DNA of 64,000 bases, from contig NZ_FNSZ01000002.1 of the NCBI RefSeq assembly GCF_900105245.1, forward strand, positions 124,001-188,000. Reading direction: 5' to 3'. The position numbers and the translations under genes were made by a program. This DNA is from Streptomyces sp. 1222.5. Its GTDB lineage: Bacteria > Actinomycetota > Actinomycetes > Streptomycetales > Streptomycetaceae. The notes beneath the pieces were generated by a model. That model did not search any database and was not told where the DNA came from. It saw nothing but the letters and a program-made list of their open reading frames with translations. This document shows positions 25,358 through 34,109 of the stretch, one piece after another (the stretch's first letter is position 1; each line of letters begins with the position of its first letter).

Positions 25358-25852
25358 TTAGAGCTCGTTGATGCTCCAGGCGAGAGCGCCAGTCGTGCCC
25401 TTCGACCCGACGACGTCGATGTGGACCGGCCCGTGCCCCTTGATTCGCTGCTGGACCACGGCCTGGTCACAGGGGATCACCGCGTCGGCGCCCGACTTCT
25501 TGGGGACGACGGTCAGCAACGCGCGTCCCTGGCCGACGCAGGCGAGCACGAGCCGATAGGCCTTGCCCTCGCGAAGCACAGGACGCGTATGAATACCGTC
25601 CTTTACACGCTCCGACCCGCCTTCCAGCAGGGCTCCGCCGGGCACGCTTGCCACAACGGCGGTGGCGCGTTTGATCAGCTGGCCGTCCGGCGTGGAACTC
25701 GGTCCTGGAGGTGAGATGGTGCCCGACCTTGAGGGGTAGGGTTTGGCGTTGGTGTGGTCGTCGGAACTCTGGCTGCACGAGCTGAGAAGCAGGATCGACA
25801 CGGCTGCGGCGGTGCAGGCCGGTGCGGCCAATCGGTTGCGCGCAGTGCTCAT
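25358..25852 (-). CDS. Putative secreted lipoprotein, unknown function
   Basis: This 164-residue protein has a type II signal peptide: basic start, hydrophobic SILLL core and lipobox LSSC with the lipidated Cys at residue 26. A Ser/Pro-rich linker follows, then a globular part with two Cys (VLACVGQG and AVIPCDQ), which could form a disulphide. The ATG at 25852 follows GGGAG. Similar small actinobacterial lipoproteins have no known function. The gene stands alone between non-coding stretches. Confidence 0.75.
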   Translation of the reverse strand: MSTARNRLAAPACTAAAVSILLLSSCSQSSDDHTNAKPYPSRSGTISPPGPSSTPDGQLIKRATAVVASVPGGALLEGGSERVKDGIHTRPVLREGKAYRLVLACVGQGRALLTVVPKKSGADAVIPCDQAVVQQRIKGHGPVHIDVVGSKGTTGALAWSINEL

Positions 25853-26156
25853 GAGGAGGTCTCCCAGTACTTCCAGCTAGCGGAGCCGACGGCATGCACT
25901 ACGCATCTACGTAGGTCAGTGGTGCGACATGGGCCACTTGCAGAGCGTATGGCACCCCGCTCATCGAGACCGCCGTCGTCCTCCAACGCCGCCTGCGGCG
26001 CACACGCGACGATAACGATCACGGTCCGGTCGCCCTGCCAGGCAGGGAGAGACCGCCGAGTGCCGCGAGCTCGCCGCGGCACCCCACGTGGCCCTGCTAC
26101 GGAGGCGTGTGACTGCTCATAGACCCTGTGCGTGCCCTCCTGCCAGGCTTGCGTGC
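25853..26156. other. Intergenic stretch without a supported gene
   Basis: The region holds the promoter side of the lipoprotein gene. Only short dyads such as CCCTGCC-A-GGCAGGG near 26033 are visible. Confidence 0.4.
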
Positions 26157-26771
26157 ATGCCACACATCAGTCGCGTCGGTGCCGTCGATATTGAGTACAG
26201 CCACTTCCCGGTGGGGGAGCTGTGGGAGTCGGGATTCGAGCGCAGGGAGGCCAAGCCAGACTTACGGACGGAGGAACCGGTCGTCGTCGCTCCGGGGCAG
26301 ATCGTCGTGACGTCGCGGGTCCAGGAACATCGTGCGCCGGTCGTCTTGGCTGTCAATGACCGAGCGGACGAGGCGCCAGGACCAGCTTGGGTTCTGCTGA
26401 CTTCAGTGGACTACCAGCCGATTTACACGGGGCGCATGGCCGCCTTCGACACCATGAACGGCACGGCCGGCGGCGCCACAGCGCCCGTCGAGGTCTTCGG
26501 TCGGCACGCTGAGCCGGGTGAGCCCATTGTCGATCTCGACCCGGCCCGCACGTACCGGGTGCAGGTGTGGGCGCAGGGCCGGGCCGATGCCCGCGAACGG
26601 TTCGACTCCGCGGCGCAGCGCGAGGAACGGGACAGTGCGGACGTGTTCGAGAGCTATGTGATCGTGTTCGTCCCCTCGGGCACGCAGGAGCCGCCGCAAC
26701 CCGGCCGGGTGGAGGGCCGACGGGAGCGCCTTGCCCGCCAGCACGGAAAGCCGCCGCTCAACACGCGCTGA
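26157..26771 (+). CDS. Hypothetical protein, 204 residues
   Basis: A soluble-looking protein starting MPHISRVGAVDIEYSHFPVGELWESGF, with beta-rich spacing, a PAWVLLTSVDYQPIYTGRMA segment and a charged tail (RRERLARQHGKP). I do not recognise the family. There is no signal peptide or membrane segment. The ribosome site is weak; codon use fits a real gene. It is convergent with the nuclease gene at 26843. Confidence 0.6.
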   Translation: MPHISRVGAVDIEYSHFPVGELWESGFERREAKPDLRTEEPVVVAPGQIVVTSRVQEHRAPVVLAVNDRADEAPGPAWVLLTSVDYQPIYTGRMAAFDTMNGTAGGATAPVEVFGRHAEPGEPIVDLDPARTYRVQVWAQGRADARERFDSAAQREERDSADVFESYVIVFVPSGTQEPPQPGRVEGRRERLARQHGKPPLNTR

Positions 26772-26842
26772 CGTGCACGGTCGCTCGTCGGGAGGGAGAG
26801 GCGGCGCGGCGCCGGCTCCCCCTCCCGGCCGGCGAATGCCGG

Positions 26843-28249
26843 TTACTTCACATAGATTCCGTACGCGTTGTTGTGCAGGATCCGGTCACTGCCGTACCAG
26901 TTGCCGAGCTCGCGGCCCGCCTGTTCGTTCTCCTTGCCCGGCACGTAGCGGACGGAGAAGTTGTTGTCGCCCAGGCCGGCGCCTTCCTTGGTGGATGCGA
27001 AGGGGAACTCGTCGCACTGGTGGCTGTCGTCGGGGCGGCTCAGGCCCCGGCACGCGGCGTCCTTGGCGTTGCGGTTCTTCCGCGTCGTCTCTGCTGCGTC
27101 AGCGTCGTATCTGGTCCAGTTGCGGTGCAGGGGGCGCCAGTTGCCGTTCCAGATGTCGCCCGGAATGACCTTGCCCGCCTTGGTGGGATAGGTCGTCTGC
27201 GGCTTGTTAAGCGCGTCGTAGATGTGCTTCGCGACGCCCTCGGTGTCGTTCTGGGCCCGGTCGTAGAAGAACGACGGAGTGACACGATCGAAGATCACTC
27301 CCGCGTCGTAGAAGTTGCTGCCGAGGGACTTCGAGGAGTCGAAGCGCATGCCGTTGGAGGGACCGTCGCTCCACGGCGTCGTGGCACCGCCGCCGGTGAC
27401 CTTCCAGTGGTGGTTGTACACGCAGGTCGCGATGTCGTCCGGACCGGTGCCGCTGCCCTTGGCCGACACCAGGCCGTAGGCGATGTACTCGTCCCGCCAG
27501 TCACCGACGGTCGTGGTGAACGGGTTCGAGGAGATGTCGGCCACCTTGCAGGAACTGGCGGAGGGCCAGCCCGCCTGGGTGACTTGGAAGCTCATCAGCG
27601 CGGAGTCGTTGAACTTACCGGAAGCCACGACCTGGTCCGTGTGGATCTCGACGGTCGCGTCGCGCATGTTGTCGGAGCCGGTACCGATTTCCGTTTCGCG
27701 GAACCGGACCATGCCTTCGACCCCGCCCTGCCCGTTGAGCTTGACGGCGGTGTTGTAGCCCCAGCGGCAGAAGCTGAAGTGGTTGATGATTTTCCCGGCG
27801 TCGTCGTGCGCGTCCGCCATAGCCCGGCACTGTTCCTTGGTCAGGGCGCTGGCGGCGCGCAGCCGTTGACCGGCCGCAGCGTCGCCGGGCTCGGCAACGT
27901 AGGTCTCGCCGCTCTCCTGGGCGATCTGCTGCTCGTCGGCTTCGCTGGACGGGGACGGCGCCTGCGGTGTCTCTGTGTCGGGCAGCGTTTCCACCTTGGC
28001 GGCGGAGCGTTGCCTGGCAAGGTCCGTCCTGTAGTCGGTGCCGAGCGGCAGTTCGATCGGCTTGCTGGACCGGATCCAGACGATCCGCTCCTGCTGGCTG
28101 GCCGGATGGCCGGCGGCCTGGGCGCCGGTTCCGGTGAGTAACGCGGTGAGGCTGGCGATGCCTATGGCTGCGGCGGTTAAGCCTCTGCTGGTACGCAAGG
28201 CGGCTGTCCTCCCATGTCTTGTGAACGGGAACATCACCCCATCAGGCAT
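26843..28249 (-). CDS. Secreted deoxyribonuclease, NucA/NucB domain, TTA-containing gene
   Basis: The N-terminus is a Sec signal peptide (RTSRGLTAAAIGIASLTALLTGTGAQA). The C-terminal 120 residues carry the NucA/NucB signature CDEFPFASTKEGAG with the downstream VPGKENEQAGRELGNWY; members are secreted DNases. A 250-residue middle region has paired Cys and no family I know. Residue 24 is encoded by TTA at 28178-28180, so translation should depend on the bldA tRNA. A TTG at 28198 with GGGAGG nine bases upstream is an equally good start and gives a cleaner signal peptide. It probably degrades extracellular DNA, whether for nutrition, competition or limiting DNA uptake. Confidence 0.82.
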   Translation of the reverse strand: MPDGVMFPFTRHGRTAALRTSRGLTAAAIGIASLTALLTGTGAQAAGHPASQQERIVWIRSSKPIELPLGTDYRTDLARQRSAAKVETLPDTETPQAPSPSSEADEQQIAQESGETYVAEPGDAAAGQRLRAASALTKEQCRAMADAHDDAGKIINHFSFCRWGYNTAVKLNGQGGVEGMVRFRETEIGTGSDNMRDATVEIHTDQVVASGKFNDSALMSFQVTQAGWPSASSCKVADISSNPFTTTVGDWRDEYIAYGLVSAKGSGTGPDDIATCVYNHHWKVTGGGATTPWSDGPSNGMRFDSSKSLGSNFYDAGVIFDRVTPSFFYDRAQNDTEGVAKHIYDALNKPQTTYPTKAGKVIPGDIWNGNWRPLHRNWTRYDADAAETTRKNRNAKDAACRGLSRPDDSHQCDEFPFASTKEGAGLGDNNFSVRYVPGKENEQAGRELGNWYGSDRILHNNAYGIYVK

Positions 28250-28571
28250 CGAACAAATGAACTATGGCTGAGGTCACCGTTTACGAGGACGAGCACAGGA
28301 TCGGTCAATCTGCCCCCGCTAAGGGCTACTTCGCAACGCGCCGGATCTGTCTCGATCGATGCACCCACGAGCGGAGGCGAAGCTGCTGTGGTGAGCCTGT
28401 TCGGCGAGACATGCAGGCAGGACTCACGCACGCCATCGCGGAGCGCGTCAGCCCACTCCTCCCGTGGGGCGCGGGACCCCGCGAGTACAGGGATGCATGA
28501 CGGAGAAGGGTATTACCAAATAGGCCGAAAGCATCATGCGGGCGGCGTTTGTCATGCAAGGCGCTCATGCC
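28250..28571. other. Intergenic stretch, nothing recognised
   Basis: It is upstream of the nuclease gene on the left and of a small ORF on the right. No family match or strong structure is seen. Confidence 0.4.
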
Positions 28572-28694
28572 ATGGCAGCCGCAGTGATCATCCTGATCCG
28601 AGGGGACGTGGAAGTCGACTGGGACGCGACCGTGATCGTGGCGTCGGCCCGTTGCCGTGCTTGCCCACGAGGAGCGCAAGGCGGCCCGACGTGA
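28572..28694 (+). CDS. Small hypothetical protein, 40 residues, coupled to a DUF4913 relic
   Basis: MAAAVIILIRGDVEVDWDATVIVASARC and a short basic tail form a beta-like repeat with alternating hydrophobic residues. The stop overlaps the GTG of the next gene (GTGA), a junction that supports real past translation. Function unknown. Confidence 0.45.
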   Translation: MAAAVIILIRGDVEVDWDATVIVASARCRACPRGAQGGPT

Positions 28695-29270
28695 CCGATG
28701 GCCAGCCCGACTTCGACGTCCCCGTCCGCCTCTTCCAGGACGTTGAGGACCTCAAAGCTCAACTCGCGCAGCCCACCGCCCAGCTGAGGACGCTCACCGA
28801 GACCGCCGGAACCGGCCCGGGCGACACACCGGTCGACGGCAGGGAGGAGCCGGACGGCCCCGACGCCGGCGGAGGAGGAGGCCGAGTACCCGCCGTTCAT
28901 CCTGCTGCTCGACCCGCCGCAGTACGACGAGGAACTCCGCGCCCTGGTCGAGTGGGTGGAAGGTGTCCTCGTGCCCGGCTACCTTGCCGAGCCCAGCAGT
29001 GACGCGCGCTGGTGTCACCTGTGGCTTGAGTACCCCGTGGCCGTCGCCCGCCTGCATGCTGCATGGCTGGCCTGGCAAGAGCTGACCGACCCCGCGACCT
29101 GTGGATACACCGGCCCCACCTCGACCCCTGCATGCGAGAGCTGCGCGCCTCCGGCGGTCCCTGCGCCGGAGGCACCAAGCGCGAACACGAAGGTCATCCA
29201 CCGGATGCCGGGCCTCGCGCCCAGCGCTTGGCGCACGGCCGACGGCTGAAGAAGGACCGTGATCATGCTG
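28691..29270 (+). pseudogene. DUF4913-type gene broken by two frameshifts
   Basis: Three frames must be joined. The first gives MTDGQPDFDVPVRLFQDVED, a coiled stretch. The second gives EEAEYPPFILLLDPPQYDEELRALVEWVEG, then VLVPGYLAEPSSDARWCHLWLEYP and ARLHAAWLAWQELTDP, which is the DUF4913 core. The third gives HLDPCMRELRASGGPC, the expected C-terminus. Shifts fall near 28870 and 29110. DUF4913 genes are common on actinobacterial integrative elements and plasmids. Sequencing error could explain a shift, but two in one gene plus broken neighbours favour decay. Confidence 0.65.
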
Positions 29271-29305
29271 GATGGTGTTCCATGTGGAATATCGCGGCGT
29301 CGATA

Positions 29306-29364
29306 CTCCCTACCAGGAGGGATTCCGTCACCGCAAAGCGCCTGTCTCCCTACTGGGAGGGATT
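29306..29364. repeat. Two 19-bp hairpin repeats, 40 bp apart
   Basis: CTCCCTACCAGGAGGGATT (29306-29324) and CTCCCTACTGGGAGGGATT (29346-29364) differ at two loop bases. Each folds as a TCCCT/AGGGA hairpin. The intervening 21 bases are unique. Confidence 0.55.
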
Positions 29365-29453
29365 ATCGGGGCTGGTTTGACGGTTATCTAGAGGTCGCTG
29401 ACTCGCGTAGCTACATGGAATTGGCTGCATCAGCATTGCCGGGTTTCCCCCGG

Positions 29454-29495
29454 GGGTGGTTCCCCTGGGGCCTGAGGGGTGGTTCCCTTGGGGCC
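29454..29495. repeat. Tandem repeat, two 19-bp units
   Basis: GGGTGGTTCCCCTGGGGCC (29454-29472) and GGGTGGTTCCCTTGGGGCC (29477-29495) have a 23-bp period. The GGGGTGGTTCC form recalls the 3' part of some actinobacterial CRISPR repeats, but there is no array. Confidence 0.5.
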
Positions 29496-29506
29496 CCGGT
29501 GCTCTT

Positions 29507-29540
29507 AGGTGAAGCCCCGCCCAACGGCGGGGCTTCACCT
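29507..29540. terminator. Perfect 15-bp hairpin
   Basis: AGGTGAAGCCCCGCC and its exact complement flank a CAAC loop. It has no T-run, but GC-rich hairpins of this kind act as terminators in Streptomyces. It lies between decayed genes and the TM/Crp pair. Confidence 0.55.
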
Positions 29541-29825
29541 ATGTCAGGACCAGCGTCGCGCAGGGCGGTCAGGTGTGCTGACAAGCGCGGTACGCCGAAG
29601 TGAGCCTTTGTCAGTTCCTCGCGCGCAACGGAAGATTGATGTGTTCCCGGATTATCGTCGCGCTGTCGCCATGCCGTAGGATTTTTCGCTAAGCCGATAG
29701 GGGCCCCTCACCAAGGCTCGCGACTACCGGTGCAGTCAATTCCGTTTCTCGCGGGAGGGCTTGGGCTAACCACCCACGGCCCTCTCGCGAGACCTGGCTG
29801 ACGTAAGTCAGTAAGGAGACTCGCC

Positions 29826-30122
29826 TTGAGCATGAACCTGACCATCTCGGTCATCTTTCTTGGCACGCTTGCCGTGGCCTGCTGCGCGGTTTTTCGCCTG
29901 TCCAGCACTCCGGCCCGCATCGTCGCCGTCATCCTGGCGGTGGCGACGCTGGTCGGTGCACTGAAGCCCATCGTGGCCACGCTGACCGACTCGCGAGGGT
30001 CGCAGATCCAGACGGTAGCGCCGAACGCTGTCGCCTCCAGCGCCTCGGCGTCGACGCCCCCGACGGCGCACCCTTCGACCGTCCCGACGCGGCCGGCGCA
30101 GTCCAGCGCCGAGGGGCTGTGA
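29826..30122 (+). CDS. Small membrane protein coupled to a Crp/Fnr-type regulator
   Basis: This 98-residue protein has two hydrophobic helices (LTISVIFLGTLAVACCAVF and IVAVILAVATLVGAL) and a Ser/Thr/Pro/Ala-rich tail likely outside the membrane. The start is TTG at 29826 with AAGGAG seven bases upstream; an ATG lies two codons on. Its stop overlaps the next start. Function unknown; it may anchor or modulate the regulator. Confidence 0.6.
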   Translation: MSMNLTISVIFLGTLAVACCAVFRLSSTPARIVAVILAVATLVGALKPIVATLTDSRGSQIQTVAPNAVASSASASTPPTAHPSTVPTRPAQSSAEGL

Positions 30123-30949
30123 TGGACGCGGCGACCTCTACGGGCAAGTTCGTCGCAGATCGTGGACGGCGCGTGCGGCACCCGAGGGCTCGGGCCGTCG
30201 ACAAGCTCTTCCGCAGTGACGAGCACGTGCCGGGTTGGTCCCAGGTGTCGAAGCTCGCGGTGTCGAGCATGTTCGAGCAGAGCACGCTGCGGCACGGGCC
30301 GGTCGACACGCGTCTCTTCCTGACCGGCAGCCAGATCTACAACGTCGTCTTCGTTACGTCCGGCAGCGTCAGGGAGGAGTACGCCGACGGGAAGGTCCGA
30401 CTGTGGGGTGAAGGGGCTGTGCTCGGCTACTGGTACGAGTCGAGTGATGCTCTCCCCCCTTCTCGCGGCTACTCGTTGACGAGTGGGACTGCGGTGATCA
30501 GCATCGCGCCCGATGCCCTGCGGATGCTGATGCTTCAGCATTCCGACCTTGCACTCGGTGTGATGCACCTGATCACCGCCCATCACCGGGTGACCGAGGA
30601 CGTGTACGGCGTCTGCAAGGAGAGCCCTGCTTCCCGGGTAGCCCGGCTCCTGCTGTACCTGTCGCAGGCTTCCCTTGCGGAAGGCCCGGTGATCAGGACC
30701 AGGTCCCGGGAGGACGGGAAGTCGGTAGTCCGGCCCATTCCCGGGGGGATCGTCGAGGGGCCGACCCAGGCCGACATCGCGGACGCCCTGGGCCTTGCGC
30801 GAGCGACGGTAGAGAAGATCATCGCGAGCTTCCGCGCCGAGGGCGTCCTGTGGAAGCCCTCTCCGGGAGAGCGGCGGCGGAACCGGGTCTATGAGATTCA
30901 GGATCGCACCCTGCTGGAAGAGATCGCGGGTAGACGGAGCTGGTATTGA
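30122..30949 (+). CDS. Crp/Fnr-family transcriptional regulator
   Basis: This protein of about 275 residues has an N-terminal cyclic-nucleotide-binding-type beta barrel (FLTGSQIYNVVFVTSGSVREEYADGKVRLWGEGAVLGYW). A long dimerisation helix follows, then a winged HTH (GPTQADIADALGLARATVEKIIASFRAEGVL). The Arg/Glu residues that bind cAMP are not evident, so the ligand is unknown. A GTG one codon earlier (30119) is an alternative start. It is cotranscribed with the small membrane protein. No target operator is obvious nearby. Confidence 0.78.
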   Translation: MDAATSTGKFVADRGRRVRHPRARAVDKLFRSDEHVPGWSQVSKLAVSSMFEQSTLRHGPVDTRLFLTGSQIYNVVFVTSGSVREEYADGKVRLWGEGAVLGYWYESSDALPPSRGYSLTSGTAVISIAPDALRMLMLQHSDLALGVMHLITAHHRVTEDVYGVCKESPASRVARLLLYLSQASLAEGPVIRTRSREDGKSVVRPIPGGIVEGPTQADIADALGLARATVEKIIASFRAEGVLWKPSPGERRRNRVYEIQDRTLLEEIAGRRSWY

Positions 30950-31018
30950 GGGAGCGGGTCCCGGCCCACCTCGTGGTAGTCGGGGCCCGCCGCCCTTGCT
31001 GGAAGCCCTACTCCGCCG

Positions 31019-31686
31019 CTACAGCCCCTCGAAGGGGTCGAATCCCAGTAGTTCGATCTTGTCCCGTCGGGCCGACTCCTTGGGGCGCCACTGCATGCTG
31101 GCCGGGTAGAGCAGGCGCAGGCCGGCCGCCGGGGGAGCGGCCATGTACTCGGCCCGGGGCAGCCGCTGAGGTGCGGGCACTGCTCCAACACGCGTCTGCA
31201 GTACCGGCAGAGGAGACCCCGCACCTGCCCCGTCTGGTGGTCGTGGTCGACCATCGCTCCGGGGTACAGCCCGCACTGGTGGCAGTCGGGGCCGAGCGCC
31301 TCGACCAAGGCGGCCCGCAGACGCCGGATCGACGCGGTGCGAGCCGGCGGTAGCGGCCACAGGTGGAGCAGCGTGTACCGGCCGCCGGCGCAGCGGAGGC
31401 CGCGGCCGACGCCACCTGGGTCCACAGCCGGGCCGACAGGGTGCACGGCCCACTCGGAGGTGACGGAGCGCCAGGCCGTGTCGGCCGGCGCTAGGCCGCC
31501 CTTCCACTCCGCCGGGCCGTTCTCGGTCTCGACCCAGCAGCAGTGCTGCTTATGGCTCCAGCCTGCGCGCTCTAGGTGGAAGCGGCCGTCGTCGCCCGGG
31601 AGCGCGAGCGTTCTGCCCGTAGGTCCGGGCGGGGCCATCGGTGTGTGGCAGGGCTGATTCGCGGCGTCCCGCACCAGGTCTTCCAC
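31019..31686 (-). pseudogene. Endonuclease VII-type HNH protein with a frameshift
   Basis: One frame gives ALVEALGPDCHQCGLYPGAM, then VDHDHQTGQVRGLLCRYCRRVLEQCPHL, the Cys-His zinc-bound HNH of recombination-endonuclease-VII-like proteins. Its natural end, RAEYMAAPPAAGLRLLYPAS and more, lies in the +1 frame and stops at 31019. The shift is near 31155, in a run of C/G. Without it the protein would be about 220 residues. Upstream residues (GRFHLERAGWSHKQHCCWVETENGP) have further Cys and His residues. Confidence 0.6.
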
Positions 31687-31770
31687 CCCGGCAGGGCCAC
31701 GTTCCGTGTAGAGCCAGAGCAGCTGAGCGCGTCGATATCGGGGCGGTCGTCAAGAGTCGACACAATGCAG

Positions 31771-31968
31771 ATGGCGACCTCCGGCACTGACAGCGGGACG
31801 GGGCCTCGCGCAAGTCTCGAACGCCCGTGCCCATGTGGCGGGTATTGCGCCAGTTGCCAGCGAAAGACCTACCGGTACGGCCGCGGCGGATTCCCCCTCT
31901 GTCAGTGGTGTCGCCGCCCCTGTGAAGGAGGAGTGGGGCCCGTGCGCTTCGACAGCGTCCGCACCTAA
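31771..31968 (+). CDS. Possible small Cys-rich protein
   Basis: This 65-residue ORF contains PCPCGGYCASCQRKTYRYGRGGFPLCQWCRRPC, a zinc-ribbon-like spacing of CxCGGYCxxC and CxxC. There is no good ribosome site, so the call rests on the Cys pattern alone. Confidence 0.35.
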   Translation: MATSGTDSGTGPRASLERPCPCGGYCASCQRKTYRYGRGGFPLCQWCRRPCEGGVGPVRFDSVRT

Positions 31969-32915
31969 GTCCCGCCTTCGTTGTGCCGACACAACAGCGG
32001 TGCCTGATGGCCCGGAATCCGTTGACTCGGCACAACGTTCGGCGGGTCGCCCCCAATGCGGTCCGAGGAGCATGCCCGTAGCGGCGCAACCCCCTCACTG
32101 GGTGACGATCAGAGCCACGACCGCAGTCAGGGCCGTCGCGCTGTCCATAGGCCGGGATCGCGATTTGTGTCAGAACGGCTGCCCGGCATCTCTGCGCTGC
32201 CGACCCTGTGCGGCTGATGACGGACGGCGGTTGGCCGGTTTGTGACCGACGTGAGCCCTGAGTGCCTGTGAGCTGGCGTTTCATGCTGCGCTTCGGCATC
32301 CCACGTAGTGGTGGTTTCCGCGTGGAGGCACTGGTTCCGCGTGGGTGGGTCAGGGCTGAATGGAGGCGGGGCCGGGGCCGGCAGGCACGCTCCGCCCGAT
32401 GTCGCGCACTCTCGACGCATCACCCCATCCGGAAGGACTTCTTGGTGGACCAGCTGGCATTGCGCCCGTACCGCCTGGCCGTAGCACCGACCGTGCGGCG
32501 CGTGTCCATCGTGGCGCGGCTGTACGGGTATCCACCGGACCACAACGCCGGTGGCTTCGGTGGTGGCGTAGACGCGCAGCAGCCGTGGTTGATCGGGGAT
32601 GGCGGGCGGCTCCCTGGCGGCCCTGAGCAGGCCGCTGATGCGATGGATGGCATGCATCATGCGGGCGCGTTCGCGGTGGCTGACGCCCGCGCAACGACCG
32701 GCCGGCCATAGCAGGAGCAGGGCGCCCCGGCAGGTGGCGGGTCCGAAAACGGGCGCGCGGCCATGCAGAACCGGTAGTGCTGGGCGGCGGCTGCGCGCGG
32801 ATGGCGACGGGCCGGCTCTTCCAGACCGGCGACCCGCACCAGCCGCTCCTCGCGTACGGCGTCGGCTGCCGGGTCCGGGGGCATGCAGCGACCATGGCGC
32901 GGGGCGGTCCGCCGC
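31969..32915. other. Non-coding or decayed stretch between plasmid genes and the biosynthetic cluster
   Basis: Open frames exist on both strands but none has consistent codon use, a family signature or a ribosome site. It is the left boundary of the cluster, with no att or IS end seen. Confidence 0.45.
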
Positions 32916-34109
32916 TCACCTCGCCCGGAGTCGCACCGGCAACCGCTCCAGCCCGCTGACCACGATCGACTCCACCGGCACCGCCGGGCCCGTCTGCTCC
33001 ACGCTCCCCACGGCCGTCAGCAGTTCATCGAAGAAGACACGCATCTCCGCACGGGCCAGCATGCTGCCGATGCAGAAGTGCTCGCCCGCGCCCAGAGCGA
33101 GATGACGGTTGGGCCGGCGCGTGATGTCGAAACGGTCGGGATCGTCGAAGACGCGCTCGTCGCGGTTGGCGGACGGCAGCCACACCGCGACACGCTCTCC
33201 CGCCCGGAGCTGTCGGCCATGCAGGACGACGGGCTCGGTGACCGTGCGCAGGACATGGGTGGCACTCGACGTATAGCGCAGGACCTCCTCGACCGCCGCG
33301 GGCAGCAGATCCCGGTCGGCGCGCAGCGACTCCCAGGCGTCCGGATGGTCGAGGAACACCTGCATGCCACTGGACACGGCCAGCCTTACGTTCTCGGTGC
33401 CGCCGACGAGGAGGTTGTCGCAGTTGAGGAGGACGTCCTCCTCGCAGAGGAGCTCACCGTCGATCTCCCCCGTCACCAGAGCACTGACCAGGTCGTCCTC
33501 GGGTTCGGCCATGCGCCGGTACATCAGCTCGGTGAAGTACTGCAGGATCTCCTGGTGCGCGGCCCTGCGGGCCTCCGGGTCCCCGGCCGCGAACGCCTTG
33601 CTGGCCAGGGAGAACAGCAGCTCCTGCTCCGTGGCCGGCACACCCATGAGGCGGCAGATGACGTACAGCGGAAGCCGCGCCGCGATGTCGGTGACGAAGT
33701 CGCACTCCGTGCGCTCCACCGCGCGGGCCAGTACGGCGCGCACCGCGTCCCGCATGGCGTCCTCCAGCGCACGCACCGAACGGGTGGTGAACCAGTCGGC
33801 GACGAGTGAGCGCAGCGCCTTGTGCCGGGGCGGGTCGGTGAGCGCCAGGGTGCGGCCGCCGCCAGGGTCGGCGCCATGGGTGACGGGGCGCAGCACGATG
33901 CCCTGGGCCGAGCTGAAGACCCGGGCGTCCCGGGACACGGCACGGATGTCGTCGTACCTGGTCAGTGACCAGAACCCCGGGTAGAGCCCGGGCTCGTGCC
34001 AGTGCACCGGATCGCGTTCGCGCATCCAGCGCCACACGGCGTGCGGGCCGGCGGTCGCGTGGAACCGGGGATCGAGCAGATGTGTCGTCTCAGGAACCGT
34101 GATGGTCAC
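32916..34109 (-). CDS. Cytochrome P450
   Basis: This 397-residue soluble P450 has the heme motif LGAGEHFCIGSMLARAEM (Cys near residue 346), an ExxR region (AAVEEVLRYTS) and an I-helix reading LLVGGTENVRLA. The usual acid-Thr pair (E/D-T) is replaced by E-N-V, as in some P450s that work on carrier-protein-bound amino acids. Its ATG overlaps the NRPS stop (ATGA), so it is the last gene of the leftward operon. Position after an A-T-C NRPS suggests hydroxylation or another oxidation of the T-bound residue. Confidence 0.9.
   Translation of the reverse strand: MTITVPETTHLLDPRFHATAGPHAVWRWMRERDPVHWHEPGLYPGFWSLTRYDDIRAVSRDARVFSSAQGIVLRPVTHGADPGGGRTLALTDPPRHKALRSLVADWFTTRSVRALEDAMRDAVRAVLARAVERTECDFVTDIAARLPLYVICRLMGVPATEQELLFSLASKAFAAGDPEARRAAHQEILQYFTELMYRRMAEPEDDLVSALVTGEIDGELLCEEDVLLNCDNLLVGGTENVRLAVSSGMQVFLDHPDAWESLRADRDLLPAAVEEVLRYTSSATHVLRTVTEPVVLHGRQLRAGERVAVWLPSANRDERVFDDPDRFDITRRPNRHLALGAGEHFCIGSMLARAEMRVFFDELLTAVGSVEQTGPAVPVESIVVSGLERLPVRLRAR

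Noticed and set aside
29306..29495. Possible CRISPR array
   Set aside because: Only two copies of each repeat, different repeat types, spacers of 21 and 4 bp, and no cas genes in the window.
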